From Nostoc cf. commune SO-36 (GTDB lineage Bacteria; Cyanobacteriota; Cyanobacteriia; Cyanobacteriales; Nostocaceae): a stretch of 64,000 bases of DNA. The stretch is from positions 4,834,501 to 4,898,500 of the forward strand of contig NZ_AP025732.1 in the NCBI RefSeq assembly GCF_023734775.1, in the 5' to 3' direction. The position numbers were made by a program, and so were the translations under genes. The notes under the pieces were generated by a model, which did not search any database, was not told the origin of the DNA, and was given only the letters and a program-made list of their open reading frames with translations. Shown piece by piece: positions 1 to 8,793 of this stretch. Numbering within the stretch: position 1 is the stretch's first letter; each line of letters opens with the position of its first letter.

Positions 1-1
1 T

Positions 2-3000
2 TGGCTAGGTGGTTCTCCAGAAAACCTGGAAAACTTTTTGCTGATGCTAGCTGATAAATACGTATTTAAAGGTTTAGAAAAACAAGATTTTGCACCTTCT
101 ACATACGAACAGCCGGTGGTTTATCCCGATTTAGGGATTTGGCATCCTTTGGCTCCCAGTATGTTTGAAGATGTCAGAGAATACCTCAATTGGTATACAG
201 CTCGTAAGGATATTTCTAGTGATCTAAAAGATCCCCTAGCTCCTTGTGTCGGGTTAGTATTGCAACGCACTCACCTAGTTACAGGGGATGATGCCCATTA
301 TGTAGCAATGGTGCAGGAGTTGGAAGCACTAGGCGCACGGGTATTACCTGTGTTTGCTGGTGGTTTGGATTTCTCCAAACCTGTTGAGGCGTACTTCTAC
401 GAACCAATTACCAAAATACAGTTAGTAGATGCAGTGATCTCGCTAACTGGTTTTGCTTTAGTGGGTGGCCCAGCCAGACAAGATCATCCCAAAGCAATTG
501 AGGCACTCAAACGCTTAAACCGTCCTTATATGGTGGCGTTACCCTTAGTATTCCAAACCACAGAAGAGTGGATGGATAGCGATTTAGGGTTACATCCAAT
601 TCAAGTAGCTTTGCAAATTGCAATTCCTGAATTGGATGGGGCAATTGAGCCAATTATATTATCTGGTAGAGATGGAACTACAGGGAAAGCGATCGCACTG
701 CGCGATCGGGTTGAAGCTGTAGCCGAACGCGCCTTAAAATGGGCTAACCTCCGCCGCAAGCCAAAACTTGATAAAAAAGTCGCCATCACCGTTTTCAGCT
801 TCCCGCCAGATAAAGGCAATGTGGGAACCGCCGCTTACTTGGATGTATTCGGCTCCATTTACGAGGTGATGAAAGCCCTCAAAAATAACGGCTACGACTT
901 ACCAGAATTACCAGAATCAGCCGAAGCATTGCTGCAAGAAGTCATTCACGATGCCCAGGCGCAGTACAACAGCCCAGAACTGAACGTTGCTTACAAAATG
1001 TCGGTTCCTGAGTATGAGGCGCTGACTCCCTACTCTCACCGCTTAGAGGAAAACTGGGGCCCACCTCCCGGACACCTTAACAGCGACGGGCAAAACTTGC
1101 TGATTTATGGTAAGCAATTCGGTAACGTCTTCATCGGTGTCCAACCTACATTTGGTTACGAAGGCGACCCGATGCGGTTGTTATTCTCCCGTTCAGCTAG
1201 TCCTCACCACGGTTTTGCTGCTTACTACACTTACCTAGAGCAGGTTTGGAAAGCTGACGCTGTACTGCACTTTGGTACACATGGTTCCTTGGAATTCATG
1301 CCAGGTAAACAGATGGGGATGTCTGGTGACTGTTATCCAGATAACTTAATTGGCTCAATTCCCAACCTGTATTATTACGCAGCGAATAATCCTAGTGAAG
1401 CGACAATTGCCAAACGTCGGAGTTATGCCGAAACAATTTCCTACTTGACACCGCCAGCAGAAAATGCTGGGTTGTACAAAGGTTTGAAGGAACTCAGCGA
1501 GTTAATTGCTTCCTACCAAACCTTAAAAGATAGTGGACGCGGTGTTTCCATTGTCAACAGCATCATGGATAAATGCCGGATCGTGAATCTGGATAAGGAT
1601 ATCAACCTGCCAGAAACCGATGCCAGAGATATGAGTGCCGAAGAGCGCGATAATATTGTTGGTAACGTCTACCGCAAGTTGATGGAAATCGAGTCTCGGT
1701 TGTTGCCTTGTGGTTTACACGTCATTGGTAAACCGCCAAGTGCAGAAGAAGCGATCGCAACTCTCGTAAACATTGCTAGTCTAGATCGTCAAGAAGAAGG
1801 ACTTCAAGGCTTGCCGGGAATTATCGCCAACAGCATTGGGCGTAACATTGACGATATTTACCAAAATAATGACAGAGGCATTTTAGAAGATGTCCAGTTG
1901 TTGCAAGATATCACTTTGGCAACCCGTGCAGCAGTTACCGCCCTTGTCCAAGAGCAAATCGACGCGGAAGGACGAGTTTCTCTGGTTTCCCGGTTGAATT
2001 TCTTCAACATGGGCAAAAAAGAACCTTGGGTAGAAGCATTGCATAAAGCAGGTTATCCCAAAGTTGACACCGCAGCCTTAAAACCCTTACTTGAGTATTT
2101 GGAATTCTGCCTGCAACAAGTTTGTGCAGATAACGAACTCGGAGCATTACTCAGAGGGCTGGAAGGTGAATACATCTTACCCGGCCCTGGTGGCGATCCC
2201 ATCCGCAACCCGGATGTATTGCCCACAGGTAAGAATATCCATGCTTTAGATCCGCAATCCATCCCAACAACAGCAGCAGTCCAATCAGCCAAAATCGTTG
2301 TAGACAGGCTTTTGCTCCGTAACAAGGCTGAAAACGATGGGAAATGGCCAGAAACCATCGCCTGCGTCCTTTGGGGAACCGATAACATCAAAACTTACGG
2401 TGAATCCCTAGCGCAAATTATGTGGATGGTGGGCGTGCGTCCAGTTCCCGATGCCTTGGGACGGGTGAACAAGTTGGAATTGATATCTTTAGAAGAGTTG
2501 GGACGACCCAGAATTGATGTGGTAATCAACTGTTCTGGTGTATTCCGCGACTTGTTCATCAACCAAATGAACCTGCTAGACCAAGGGGTGAAGATGGCAG
2601 CCGAGGCAGATGAACCCTTAGAAATGAACTTTGTTCGCAAACACGCTTTGCAGCAAGCTGAGGAAATGGGGATTAATCTGCGTCAAGCAGCAACTCGTGT
2701 TTTCTCCAATGCTTCTGGTTCCTACTCGTCAAATATCAACTTGGCAGTAGAAAACAGTACTTGGGATAGCGAAGCCGAGTTGCAGGAAATGTATCTCAAC
2801 CGGAAATCTTTCTCCTTCAATTCCGATAACCCCGGAATCATGGATGAATCGCGCGGTATTTTTGAAAGTACATTGAAAACTGCTGATGCAACTTTCCAAA
2901 ATCTGGATTCTTCCGAGATTAGCTTAACGGACGTTTCCCACTACTTTGATTCAGATCCTACTAAACTAGTGGCAAGTCTGCGGGGTGATGGTAAAAAACC

Positions 3001-3415
3001 AGCATCTTATATTGCAGATACAACCACAGCTAACGCCCAAGTGCGGACATTATCAGAAACCGTCCGTTTAGATGCACGTACCAAATTGTTAAATCCCAAA
3101 TGGTACGAGGGGATGCTGTCTCACGGTTACGAAGGTGTGCGCGAACTCTCCAAGCGGTTGGTGAATACAACAGGTTGGAGTGCGACAGCCGGCGCTGTGG
3201 ATAACTGGATTTATGAGGATACTAACGAAACCTTCATCAAAGATGAAGAAATGCAGAAACGGTTGTTGAACCTCAACCCCCATTCTTTCCGCAAGATTGT
3301 ATCAACTTTGTTGGAAGTGAATGGACGCGGTTATTGGGAGACTAGCGAGGATAATTTAGATCGTCTGCGCGAGTTGTACCAAGAGGTTGAAGACCGGATT
3401 GAAGGGATAGAGTAG
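2..3415 (+). CDS. chlH: magnesium chelatase subunit H (5' end cut by window)
   Basis: Large porphyrin-binding subunit of Mg-chelatase. With ChlI and ChlD it inserts Mg2+ into protoporphyrin IX, the first committed step of chlorophyll synthesis. The frame is open from the first bases of the window ([10 protein letters not shown] precedes the first in-window ATG at 38), so the gene starts upstream. About 1138 codons are visible of a family length near 1330, so roughly 190 N-terminal residues are missing. The CobN/Mg-chelatase region is clear, with [15 protein letters not shown] and a conserved C-terminal block. No frameshift is visible. A hairpin follows the stop. Confidence 0.97.
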   Translation, partial: WLGGSPENLENFLLMLADKYVFKGLEKQDFAPSTYEQPVVYPDLGIWHPLAPSMFEDVREYLNWYTARKDISSDLKDPLAPCVGLVLQRTHLVTGDDAHYVAMVQELEALGARVLPVFAGGLDFSKPVEAYFYEPITKIQLVDAVISLTGFALVGGPARQDHPKAIEALKRLNRPYMVALPLVFQTTEEWMDSDLGLHPIQVALQIAIPELDGAIEPIILSGRDGTTGKAIALRDRVEAVAERALKWANLRRKPKLDKKVAITVFSFPPDKGNVGTAAYLDVFGSIYEVMKALKNNGYDLPELPESAEALLQEVIHDAQAQYNSPELNVAYKMSVPEYEALTPYSHRLEENWGPPPGHLNSDGQNLLIYGKQFGNVFIGVQPTFGYEGDPMRLLFSRSASPHHGFAAYYTYLEQVWKADAVLHFGTHGSLEFMPGKQMGMSGDCYPDNLIGSIPNLYYYAANNPSEATIAKRRSYAETISYLTPPAENAGLYKGLKELSELIASYQTLKDSGRGVSIVNSIMDKCRIVNLDKDINLPETDARDMSAEERDNIVGNVYRKLMEIESRLLPCGLHVIGKPPSAEEAIATLVNIASLDRQEEGLQGLPGIIANSIGRNIDDIYQNNDRGILEDVQLLQDITLATRAAVTALVQEQIDAEGRVSLVSRLNFFNMGKKEPWVEALHKAGYPKVDTAALKPLLEYLEFCLQQVCADNELGALLRGLEGEYILPGPGGDPIRNPDVLPTGKNIHALDPQSIPTTAAVQSAKIVVDRLLLRNKAENDGKWPETIACVLWGTDNIKTYGESLAQIMWMVGVRPVPDALGRVNKLELISLEELGRPRIDVVINCSGVFRDLFINQMNLLDQGVKMAAEADEPLEMNFVRKHALQQAEEMGINLRQAATRVFSNASGSYSSNINLAVENSTWDSEAELQEMYLNRKSFSFNSDNPGIMDESRGIFESTLKTADATFQNLDSSEISLTDVSHYFDSDPTKLVASLRGDGKKPASYIADTTTANAQVRTLSETVRLDARTKLLNPKWYEGMLSHGYEGVRELSKRLVNTTGWSATAGAVDNWIYEDTNETFIKDEEMQKRLLNLNPHSFRKIVSTLLEVNGRGYWETSEDNLDRLRELYQEVEDRIEGIE

Positions 3416-3442
3416 GTTTATACATACCCTACAATATTAAGA

Positions 3443-3461
3443 GGCACGGTTATACCGTGCC
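3443..3461 (+). terminator. hairpin after chlH
   Basis: Perfect 8-bp inverted repeat GGCACGGT/ACCGTGCC with a 3-nt loop, 28 bp after the chlH stop. The following bases are only moderately T-rich, so this is a probable but weak intrinsic terminator. Confidence 0.55.
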
Positions 3462-3492
3462 TTCCGCATTTATTAAGTATTAATTCTAGCAC

Positions 3493-4485
3493 ATGAGCAG
3501 CAAGTTCTTGAAACGCTGTTATCTGAAAATTGAGGACTGGCTAAACCCTTTTTTAGTGCCAATTGTTGAAACTCGTAATCTGACAATCCCACTTGCAATT
3601 CTAGCTCTTGTCTGCCTTTTCTTCTGGAAGAAGAACATTCCAGGGCTGGCTGATTTTGGCTTAAATGCATTTACTGAAATACTTGGCATTATCTTGACAG
3701 TTGTTTTTGTTGATCAGTTAATTCGACAGCAGGAATTACGAAGAACTCTTCCTCTTCAAGCTGCTGCATACGAAGATGTTCGGATGTTGGCAACAAGAAT
3801 AATTCAATTTTGGGAATCTGCTTTCGCACAAACTGTTCCTCGTCCAGCACCATCAGAAATCATCCAATTCTGGGAGAATGTATGTAAAGCGCCTGTTTCA
3901 CAGTCAGTACCTTTAACAGTTAATCAACTTCTTTCGCTCGAAACAATCGATGCAATAAAAACGTATCTTGATTTAGATAGTCAGCCAAGCGTAGCTCCAC
4001 CACGTACTTGGTGGGAATGGTTGCCTGAACGAGAACAGGAGTTTTACACCAGAGCAGAACGTATTCTTGAAAGACATACCGGAATTCTTGAGCCACAGAC
4101 ATACGCTCTTGTTCATCAACTTGTATCTGGCTCGGGACTTTTACATCCTGATACTGGAATGCAAATTATCAGAGCAATGAGGCAGTATGACCAGCAAGAG
4201 GGGTTTCCACGCCCTCATAATCTTGGATCATATTGGGGAACTACTACAGAGGCTCTTAATACTGTTATTAAACTTAATGAGTGGTGTATTGAGAAAAAGC
4301 GATTTCTTGAAAAGCAAGGCATAAGTGGACTACTGAATCCTACTCTTGCGATAAATGCTTTTGATGAGAATTCATCGCCAAAATGCATGATTGATCCAAA
4401 TAAATTTTTCCAACAAGTTCTTGCTGTTCAGGCTTATCGAGAGCAACTTGCACAGCGAACACACCAATCAAATACTGGCATATAG
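3493..4485 (+). CDS. hypothetical two-helix membrane-anchored protein
   Basis: 330 residues, family not recognised. The N-terminus holds two hydrophobic segments (about residues 31-45 and 60-75) joined by a short basic loop. A soluble, mostly helical region of about 250 residues follows, rich in Trp, Gln and Arg. The topology suggests an inner-membrane anchor with a cytoplasmic C-terminal domain. No catalytic motif is seen. It stands alone between chlH and the repeat-rich zone. Codon use and an open frame of this length support a real gene; the function is unknown. Confidence 0.7.
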   Translation: MSSKFLKRCYLKIEDWLNPFLVPIVETRNLTIPLAILALVCLFFWKKNIPGLADFGLNAFTEILGIILTVVFVDQLIRQQELRRTLPLQAAAYEDVRMLATRIIQFWESAFAQTVPRPAPSEIIQFWENVCKAPVSQSVPLTVNQLLSLETIDAIKTYLDLDSQPSVAPPRTWWEWLPEREQEFYTRAERILERHTGILEPQTYALVHQLVSGSGLLHPDTGMQIIRAMRQYDQQEGFPRPHNLGSYWGTTTEALNTVIKLNEWCIEKKRFLEKQGISGLLNPTLAINAFDENSSPKCMIDPNKFFQQVLAVQAYREQLAQRTHQSNTGI

Positions 4486-4541
4486 AGCGTTGTCAAAGAC
4501 ATTGTTGGAGAGGACAAGTGAAAGCCGCTACGCATCTACGC

Positions 4542-4670
4542 TTTATTTTTGAGGTTTTCTGCAAGGCGATCGCTTAGTTTTTGAGGTTTTCTGCAAGGCG
4601 ATCGCACTTACTCTTCCACAACAGGCGATCGCTTAATTTTTGAGGTTTTCTGTAAGGCGATCGCTTCTCA
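4542..4670. repeat. HIP1-containing dispersed repeat, three tandem units
   Basis: Three near-identical units of the form GCGATCGCTTA, TTTTTGAGGTTTTCTG, CAAGGCGATCGC, some followed by ACTTACTCTTCCACAAC. The same unit recurs at 4928-5000, 5640-5880 and 7647-7765, always in intergenic DNA around toxin-antitoxin genes. GCGATCGC is the HIP1 octamer that is over-represented in many cyanobacteria. Confidence 0.85.
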
Positions 4671-4729
4671 TCAACTATCAAACCATTATCAAACCATAAA
4701 ATTAAAGCATAACTGTTCAAAAAACAGAT

Positions 4730-4927
4730 ATGTTAAAAACGCTTTGGGCTACTGTTCGGCATGGAAAAATCGAATTGCTGGAGTCAGAGGAATTACCGGA
4801 AGGAACAAGAGTGCTAGTGACGCTGCTTCCTGATGATGAAACTGAATTTTGGCTTCAAATCAGTCAAACATCACTTTCATCAGTTTGGGATAACGCTGAG
4901 GATGATGTCTATGCCGAACTACTCTAA
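4730..4927 (+). CDS. antitoxin-like protein, copy 1 (orphaned)
   Basis: 65 residues, nearly identical to the protein at 5051-5248. The two differ at a handful of positions (RHGKI versus REGKI, QIS versus QTS, AELL versus AQLL). The N-terminal half (KLEL-like strand pattern, EGTRVLVTLLPDD) looks like the small antitoxins placed before MazF/PemK toxins in cyanobacteria. This copy has lost its partner: the toxin start codon is present at 4911 but homology stops after about eight codons, where a HIP1 repeat begins. It is probably a remnant of a tandem duplication; whether it is expressed is unknown. Confidence 0.6.
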   Translation: MLKTLWATVRHGKIELLESEELPEGTRVLVTLLPDDETEFWLQISQTSLSSVWDNAEDDVYAELL

Positions 4928-4935
4928 AAGCGATC
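4911..4935 (+). pseudogene. truncated MazF/PemK toxin start, copy 1
   Basis: ATG CCG AAC TAC TCT AAA matches the first codons of the intact toxin at 5232 and overlaps the antitoxin stop in the same way. It then runs into repeat sequence starting GCGATCGC. Only about 24 bp of toxin remain. Confidence 0.7.
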
Positions 4936-5000
4936 GCACTTACTCTTCCACAACAGGCGATCGCTTTGTTCTTGAGGTTTTCTACAAGGCGATCGCTCTT
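4928..5000. repeat. HIP1-containing dispersed repeat
   Basis: Same family as 4542-4670: GCGATCGC, ACTTACTCTTCCACAACAG, a second GCGATCGC and a variant of the TTGAGGTTTTCT core, then a third GCGATCGC. It occupies the place where the copy-1 toxin gene should continue. Confidence 0.8.
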
Positions 5001-5050
5001 CATAAACTATCGAAGCATAAAATTAAAGCATGACTATTCATAAAACAGAT

Positions 5051-5248
5051 ATGCTAAAAACGCTTTGGGCTACTGTTCGGGAAGGAAAAATCGAATTGCT
5101 GGAGTCAGAGGAATTACCGGAAGGGACAAGAGTGTTAGTGACGCTGCTTCCTGATGATGAAACTGAATTTTGGCTTCAAACCAGTCAAACATCACTCTCA
5201 TCAGTTTGGGATAACGCTGAGGATGATGTCTATGCCCAACTACTCTAA
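5051..5248 (+). CDS. antitoxin of MazF/PemK-type module, copy 2
   Basis: 65 residues from ATG 5051. An in-frame ATG lies at 5030, but the matching position in copy 1 reads ATA, so 5051 is the start shared by both copies. The protein is acidic and small and sits directly before a PemK/MazF-like toxin whose ATG lies inside its 3' end (17-bp overlap). This arrangement is typical of translationally coupled type II TA operons. The partner and layout give the role; the antitoxin family itself is not named with certainty. Confidence 0.75.
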   Translation: MLKTLWATVREGKIELLESEELPEGTRVLVTLLPDDETEFWLQTSQTSLSSVWDNAEDDVYAQLL

Positions 5249-5564
5249 AAATGACATCATTTTGGTTCAGTATCCCTTTTCAGATTTGTCCAGTTCAAAA
5301 GTTAGACCTGCTGTTGTTGTAAGTGCGCCACACGTTTCCCAAGACATTTTAATCACGCCCTTGACGAGCAAAACTGGAGCATTGCTAGAAGGTGAGTTTG
5401 TCTTGTCTGAATGGGCAGCAGCAGGGCTAAACGTGGCTACAGCAGTCAAGAGAGGTTTATACACAGTGCATAAAAGCTTAGTTGTCAAAGTGATTGGCAA
5501 GTTAGCTGATGCTGATGCTGAACTTTTAGAGCAATCTTTGCGGTGTTGGTTGGGGTTGTCATAG
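5232..5564 (+). CDS. type II toxin, MazF/PemK-like endoribonuclease
   Basis: 110 residues from ATG 5232, chosen because MPNYSKNDIILVQYPFSD is a standard PemK/MazF N-terminus. Reading from further upstream would add residues from the antitoxin's other frame. Family hallmarks are the early D-I-I-L-V-x-Y-P-F-S-D strand, KVRPAVVVS, and ITPLTS in the central sheet. The family cleaves mRNA in the cytoplasm and is neutralised by the co-encoded antitoxin. The gene overlaps the antitoxin by 17 bp, and the next segment is HIP1 repeat DNA. Confidence 0.88.
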   Translation: MPNYSKNDIILVQYPFSDLSSSKVRPAVVVSAPHVSQDILITPLTSKTGALLEGEFVLSEWAAAGLNVATAVKRGLYTVHKSLVVKVIGKLADADAELLEQSLRCWLGLS

Positions 5565-5599
5565 TATTGGCAACTTCGCAAAATTGAGAATTGAATACC

Positions 5600-5880
5600 T
5601 AAACAAAGGGTAGGCGTAGCCCGTCGTAGACATTGCACTCACTCTTCCACAACAGCGATCGCTTTATTTTTGAGGTTTTCTGCAAGGCAATACCTACGGT
5701 GAGCTTCTCTACGAGACGCTGCGCGAACGCTAACGCACTCACTCTTCCACAATAGGCGATCGCTTAATTTTTGAAGTTTTCTGCAAGGCGATCGCTCACT
5801 CTTCCCCAACACGCGATCGCTTAGTTTTTGAGGTTTTCTGTAAGGCGACGCCGAATAGCCCGTCGTAGACATCGCTCTTT
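5600..5880. repeat. HIP1 repeat cluster with GTAGCCCGTCGTAGACAT element
   Basis: A gene-free stretch of about 330 bp made of dispersed repeats: the TTTTTGAGGTTTTCTG unit three times, a TACCTACGGTGAGCTTCTCT unit at 5691-5760 that recurs almost exactly at 7685-7752, and two copies of TAGCCCGTCGTAGACAT (about 5611 and 5859). Open frames here arise from the repeats and are not gene-like. Confidence 0.85.
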
Positions 5881-5898
5881 TGTTAACTATTATTTTCT

Positions 5899-6324
5899 TT
5901 AAGGCAAAATCTCAAAGCTATCGCAGTGCTGAGGTCGATATAATCTAAAATCTCGCTGATCTAAAGTAAATATTTTTTTAATCCCATAGCGTTCAGCTAT
6001 AGCCATAACACTTGCATCTACAAAATCAATCCGACTATCTGCATACTCATCCAAGATTTCCGCCACACGAATTACATCTTGCTCTGTTAAAGCTACTAAA
6101 CTAAAACGACTCGCAGATAGTCCTTGTAAAAAAGCTACTACTGTCGCTATACCTGCATTACGTCCTACCAAATAAGCTAATTCTGCTAATACTGTTTGGG
6201 GTAACAGAATTTGTTTTTGTTGTGTATATAGTGGTGCAACAATACTGTGCATTGCATCCGAACGGTTCAACAATGCTACAACAAAACCTGTATCAGCTAC
6301 TGCTAATTTTATTTCCACGTCCAA
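5899..6324 (-). CDS. PIN-domain toxin (VapC-like ribonuclease)
   Basis: 141 residues with the PIN-domain acidic set in order: D11 in ADTG, E48 in VLAELA, D103 in FVDAS and D122 in TLDQRDF. PIN toxins are Mg2+-dependent RNases acting on tRNA or rRNA in the cytoplasm. The start overlaps the end of the upstream antitoxin by 16 bp, which indicates coupled translation. The length and the closing FRLYRP pattern are normal for the family. Confidence 0.9.
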   Translation of the reverse strand: MDVEIKLAVADTGFVVALLNRSDAMHSIVAPLYTQQKQILLPQTVLAELAYLVGRNAGIATVVAFLQGLSASRFSLVALTEQDVIRVAEILDEYADSRIDFVDASVMAIAERYGIKKIFTLDQRDFRLYRPQHCDSFEILP

Positions 6325-6572
6325 CCAGATTTTTCAGTAATCTCCTGTTGGAGAACATCTTCTGAGTTTATAGCCAAATCAGGTGTTGCTGCAAATAAAC
6401 CAATTAATGGGTCAGATGCAGCATCATCAACTGTTTCTAGCAATTGGGTTTCGAGATATAGCCTAACAGCTTCACTGACTATTGATTCAGGAGATTGCCC
6501 TCGTTGAGTAGCCAGATTTATGACTTTTTCAAGTAAAGTCTGTTCCAGTTTCCAGTTAAATGTAGAGTCCAC
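6309..6572 (-). CDS. antitoxin of the VapC pair (ribbon-helix-helix-like)
   Basis: 87 residues. The first 45 (FNWKLEQTLLEKVINLATQRG, then SPESIVSEAVRLYLE) look like a short CopG/ribbon-helix-helix DNA-binding fold, and the acidic tail would wrap the toxin. It sits directly upstream of the PIN toxin with a 16-bp overlap. Such proteins normally repress their own operon; no operator was identified here. Confidence 0.8.
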   Translation of the reverse strand: MDSTFNWKLEQTLLEKVINLATQRGQSPESIVSEAVRLYLETQLLETVDDAASDPLIGLFAATPDLAINSEDVLQQEITEKSGWTWK

Positions 6573-6879
6573 CAGATAACTTCTCTCTCTTTAGTAACAA
6601 AAGATATTCTAACAAATAGAGGTTTGATGCTCTATACTTTTTTTGTCTTGAAGTCAAATATACAAAGTGATACCTACGGTGAGCTACGCTAACGCTGACT
6701 CTTTCACAACAGGCGATGTCTGCTTTAGCACAGGAAGCGGTTGGTAATTCTGATGCACTATACAATGCGACGTTTCTGGCAATGTTATAATTCTCTGCCT
6801 TGGGATATTGAAGTTCTCGGCCAGTGAGTATAATTATAATAACTAAGCTTAATATCTAGCCAATATTACCACAAAGGAA
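6573..6879. other. intergenic region with repeat fragment
   Basis: No convincing gene. It contains a shortened copy (about 6671-6720) of the TACCTACGGTGAGC...TTCACAACAGGCGAT dispersed repeat. The rest is AT-rich and is the likely promoter region of the antitoxin-toxin pair on the minus strand and of the xisH remnant on the plus strand. Confidence 0.6.
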
Positions 6880-7247
6880 ATGCCAGCAAAAGACATTTAC
6901 CATAATGCTGTTAAAAATGCCTTAATTAAGGATGGCTGGACAATTATAGTTGACCCTTATTTTTTGCAGTATGAAGATGCAGAACTTTATGCTGATTTAT
7001 TTATAGAAAAAGCCTTATTAGCATAACAAGAAGGGACGAAAAATAGTTGTAGAAATCAAGAGTTTTATCAGTCCTTCTCCCATGAGAAATTTTGAAAATT
7101 CTCTAGGTCAATATATTTTATACCGCTATATTTTACAACTAGCCAGTAAAACCTATAAAATTTATCTAGCAACTCAGAGATACAGTGTTTGATACTTTCT
7201 TTCAAAGAAAATCTATTCAAGCAGTAGTTAAACTTCAGCAAATTTAA
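6880..7247 (+). pseudogene. xisH: xisH-like gene broken by two frameshifts
   Basis: XisH-type sequence is read in three frames. Frame 1, from ATG 6880, gives MPAKDIYHNAVKNALIKDGW and stops at 7024-7026. The homology continues one frame over from about 7028 (KKGRKIVVEIKSFISPSPMR, then GQYILYRYIL) to a stop near 7194. It then shifts again (VFDTFFQRKSIQAVVKLQQI) to a stop at 7247. Intact XisH proteins have this whole order in one frame. XisH was described as a factor in fdxN-element excision in Anabaena; with XisI it is widespread in cyanobacteria and nuclease-like (VEIKS core). The downstream xisI is intact. Confidence 0.85.
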
Positions 7248-7285
7248 TTTATTGTTTTTAACAATGAAAGGGAGGAAATTACTTT

Positions 7286-7627
7286 ATGGATAAATTAACA
7301 CAATATCGAGAGTTAATTAAACAGGTGCTAACTGAATATGATAATTTATCTCGTCAATCACCTGATAAAATTGCTGAAAATTGTTTAGTGTTTGATGAAA
7401 GTCATGATCATTATCTCTGGTTAACTGTAGATTGGCAAGGTAGCAAAAGACTTAAATATACTCATGTTCATATTCGGATTAAAAATGAGAAAATTTTCAT
7501 AGAAGAAGACTGGACAGAAGAAGGAATAGCGACTGAATTAATAAAATTAGGTGTAAGTAGCAACGATATTGTGTTAGCTTTTCAGCCTCCAGATGTGAGA
7601 AAATTTACAGAATTTGCAACAGCTTAG
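7286..7627 (+). CDS. xisI: XisI family protein
   Basis: 113 residues, full length for XisI, with the family pattern [18 protein letters not shown] at the start, then [31 protein letters not shown] and [21 protein letters not shown] strong ribosome-binding site (AGGGAGG) lies 9-16 bp before the ATG. XisI is the usual partner of XisH; the biochemical role is not settled. Here it outlives its broken partner, which lies 38 bp upstream in the same orientation. Confidence 0.92.
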   Translation: MDKLTQYRELIKQVLTEYDNLSRQSPDKIAENCLVFDESHDHYLWLTVDWQGSKRLKYTHVHIRIKNEKIFIEEDWTEEGIATELIKLGVSSNDIVLAFQPPDVRKFTEFATA

Positions 7628-7646
7628 TAAATTATTGTTCTACTCA

Positions 7647-7765
7647 GGCGATCGCATTATTTTTGAGGTTTTCTGTAAGGCAATACCTACGGTGAGCTTC
7701 TCTACGAGACGCTGCGCGAACGCTAACGCACTCACTCTTCCACAATAGGCGATGTCTAACGACAA
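7647..7765. repeat. HIP1 dispersed repeat, near copy of 5640-5760
   Basis: GCGATCGC, ATTTTTGAGGTTTTCTG, then TACCTACGGTGAGCTTCTCT through CTTCCACAATAGGCGAT matches about 100 bp at 5660-5760 almost perfectly. High identity over 2 kb distance points to recent copying or gene conversion. Confidence 0.88.
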
Positions 7766-7867
7766 GCCGCTACGCTTCTATATTTTCAATGATATCATAA
7801 TATGATATCATTATATCTGTGGCTATATTCAACTTAACTGTAAGATGGCTGAAATTGTATTGATTAA

Positions 7868-8130
7868 ATGGATCTCAATAACAAACAACGTCAGATTTTA
7901 GAGTTAATTTTTACGAATCCTGTACCATCTAATATTCTTTGGAAAGATATTGAAAGTTTATTTATAGCTCTCGGTGCTGATATTACTCAAGGTAGAGGTT
8001 CGCGGGTTCGCTGTGAAATTAAATGATGTGAAAGCTGTTTTTCACGAACCGCATCCTCAAAATGAGACAGATAAAGGAGCAGTCAAAGTCTGTTAGAGAA
8101 TTTTTAATTAAGGCAGGAATTGAAATATGG
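7868..8130 (+). pseudogene. hicA: hicA-like toxin gene with two frameshifts
   Basis: ATG 7868 opens a HicA-type reading (LNNKQRQILELIF, then LWKDIESLFIALGADITQGRGSRV) that stops at 8024-8026. Homology continues in the next frame (VKLNDVKAVFHEPHPQNETDKGAVK) and then in a third (SVREFLIKAGIEI), which runs straight into hicB. HicA is normally a double-stranded-RNA-binding-like mRNA interferase of about 85 residues. The order of the three pieces matches one ancestral gene. The toxin is presumed inactive. Confidence 0.8.
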
Positions 8131-8466
8131 ATGACTTATAAAGGATACACAGCTAGTATAGAAGTAGATGTAGAAGCGGGAATACTTTTTGGTCAAGTCC
8201 TAGATATTAATGACGTGATTACCTTTAAGGCAAAAACTGTAGAGGAAGCGCGTCAAGAATTTCAAATTTCTGTTGATGATTATCTTGCTTTCTGTGAAGA
8301 ACTAGGAGAGGAGCCTGATAAACCATTCTCTGGTAAACTTCCATTCCGCACAACTCCAGAACACCACCGCAAAATATTTATTGCTGCTAAAAAGGCTGGC
8401 AAAAGCATAAATGCTTGGATGGATGAAATATTAACTGGTGCTGCGGATAAAGTAATTAATCCTTAG
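8131..8466 (+). CDS. hicB: HicB family antitoxin
   Basis: 111 residues from ATG 8131 (MTYKGYTASIEVDVEAG), the standard HicB start. A longer frame from 8062 is open, but its extra residues are the tail of hicA. The N-terminal partial RNase H-like fold (GILFGQVLDINDVITFKAKTVEEA) is followed by a short helical tail (HHRKIFIAAKKAGKSINAWMDEIL), probably a ribbon-helix-helix DNA-binding segment. HicB neutralises HicA and represses the operon. It is intact although hicA is broken, as expected if loss of the toxin comes first. Confidence 0.88.
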   Translation: MTYKGYTASIEVDVEAGILFGQVLDINDVITFKAKTVEEARQEFQISVDDYLAFCEELGEEPDKPFSGKLPFRTTPEHHRKIFIAAKKAGKSINAWMDEILTGAADKVINP

Positions 8467-8549
8467 GGTCAATCATTCTAAATATGTTTTTTCGCTAAAG
8501 TGTATTCGCCTTTGGCATTTGATGGGAATATTCAAGTTGAAATTTTTCT

Positions 8550-8780
8550 ATGGATGCGTTAACTATCAACTTTGCTCCTGTTATTCAAATAACAGATGAG
8601 CAATTCTTCCAGTTATGTCAGATAAATGAATTAATCAGATTTGAGCCTAATGCTGATAGCATGAGTCAACAGCTTAAGTTTGCGAGGGATGCGATCGCTC
8701 CTGAAAGCAAAATATTTTTGAGAGATGCCTTAAAATACAAAGACGCAAAAGTGCCTCTGCACCTTTGCGTCTCTGCATGA
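8550..8780 (+). pseudogene. 5' fragment of a Uma2-family gene
   Basis: The first 36 residues (MDALTINFAPVIQITDEQFF, then QLCQINELIRFEPNADS) match the N-terminus of cyanobacterial Uma2 (DUF820) proteins. After that the family sequence ends, and the frame continues through unrelated DNA and a terminator hairpin to a stop at 8780. Intact Uma2 proteins have about 190 residues (see 20183 and 56470), so this is a truncated relic. Confidence 0.7.
8741..8772 (-). terminator. terminator hairpin of secA
   Basis: Inverted repeat AGACGCAAAAGTGC/GCACCTTTGCGTCT with a 4-nt loop, about 20 bp past the secA stop. Read on the minus strand it is followed by TTGTATTTT. One G-U pair in a 14-bp stem. Confidence 0.75.
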
Positions 8781-8793
8781 AATTATTCCCTAC

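Noticed and set aside
4833..5033. Plus-strand frame across the copy-1 toxin start
   Set aside because: Only the first eight codons after ATG 4911 match a toxin; the rest is repeat DNA.
5639..5872. 77-codon minus-strand frame
   Set aside because: Made entirely of HIP1 dispersed repeats, including the repeated phrase SDRLLWKSE/SDRVLGKSE.
6556..6765. 69-codon minus-strand frame upstream of the VapC pair
   Set aside because: Includes a dispersed repeat and overlaps the antitoxin start; composition is not gene-like.
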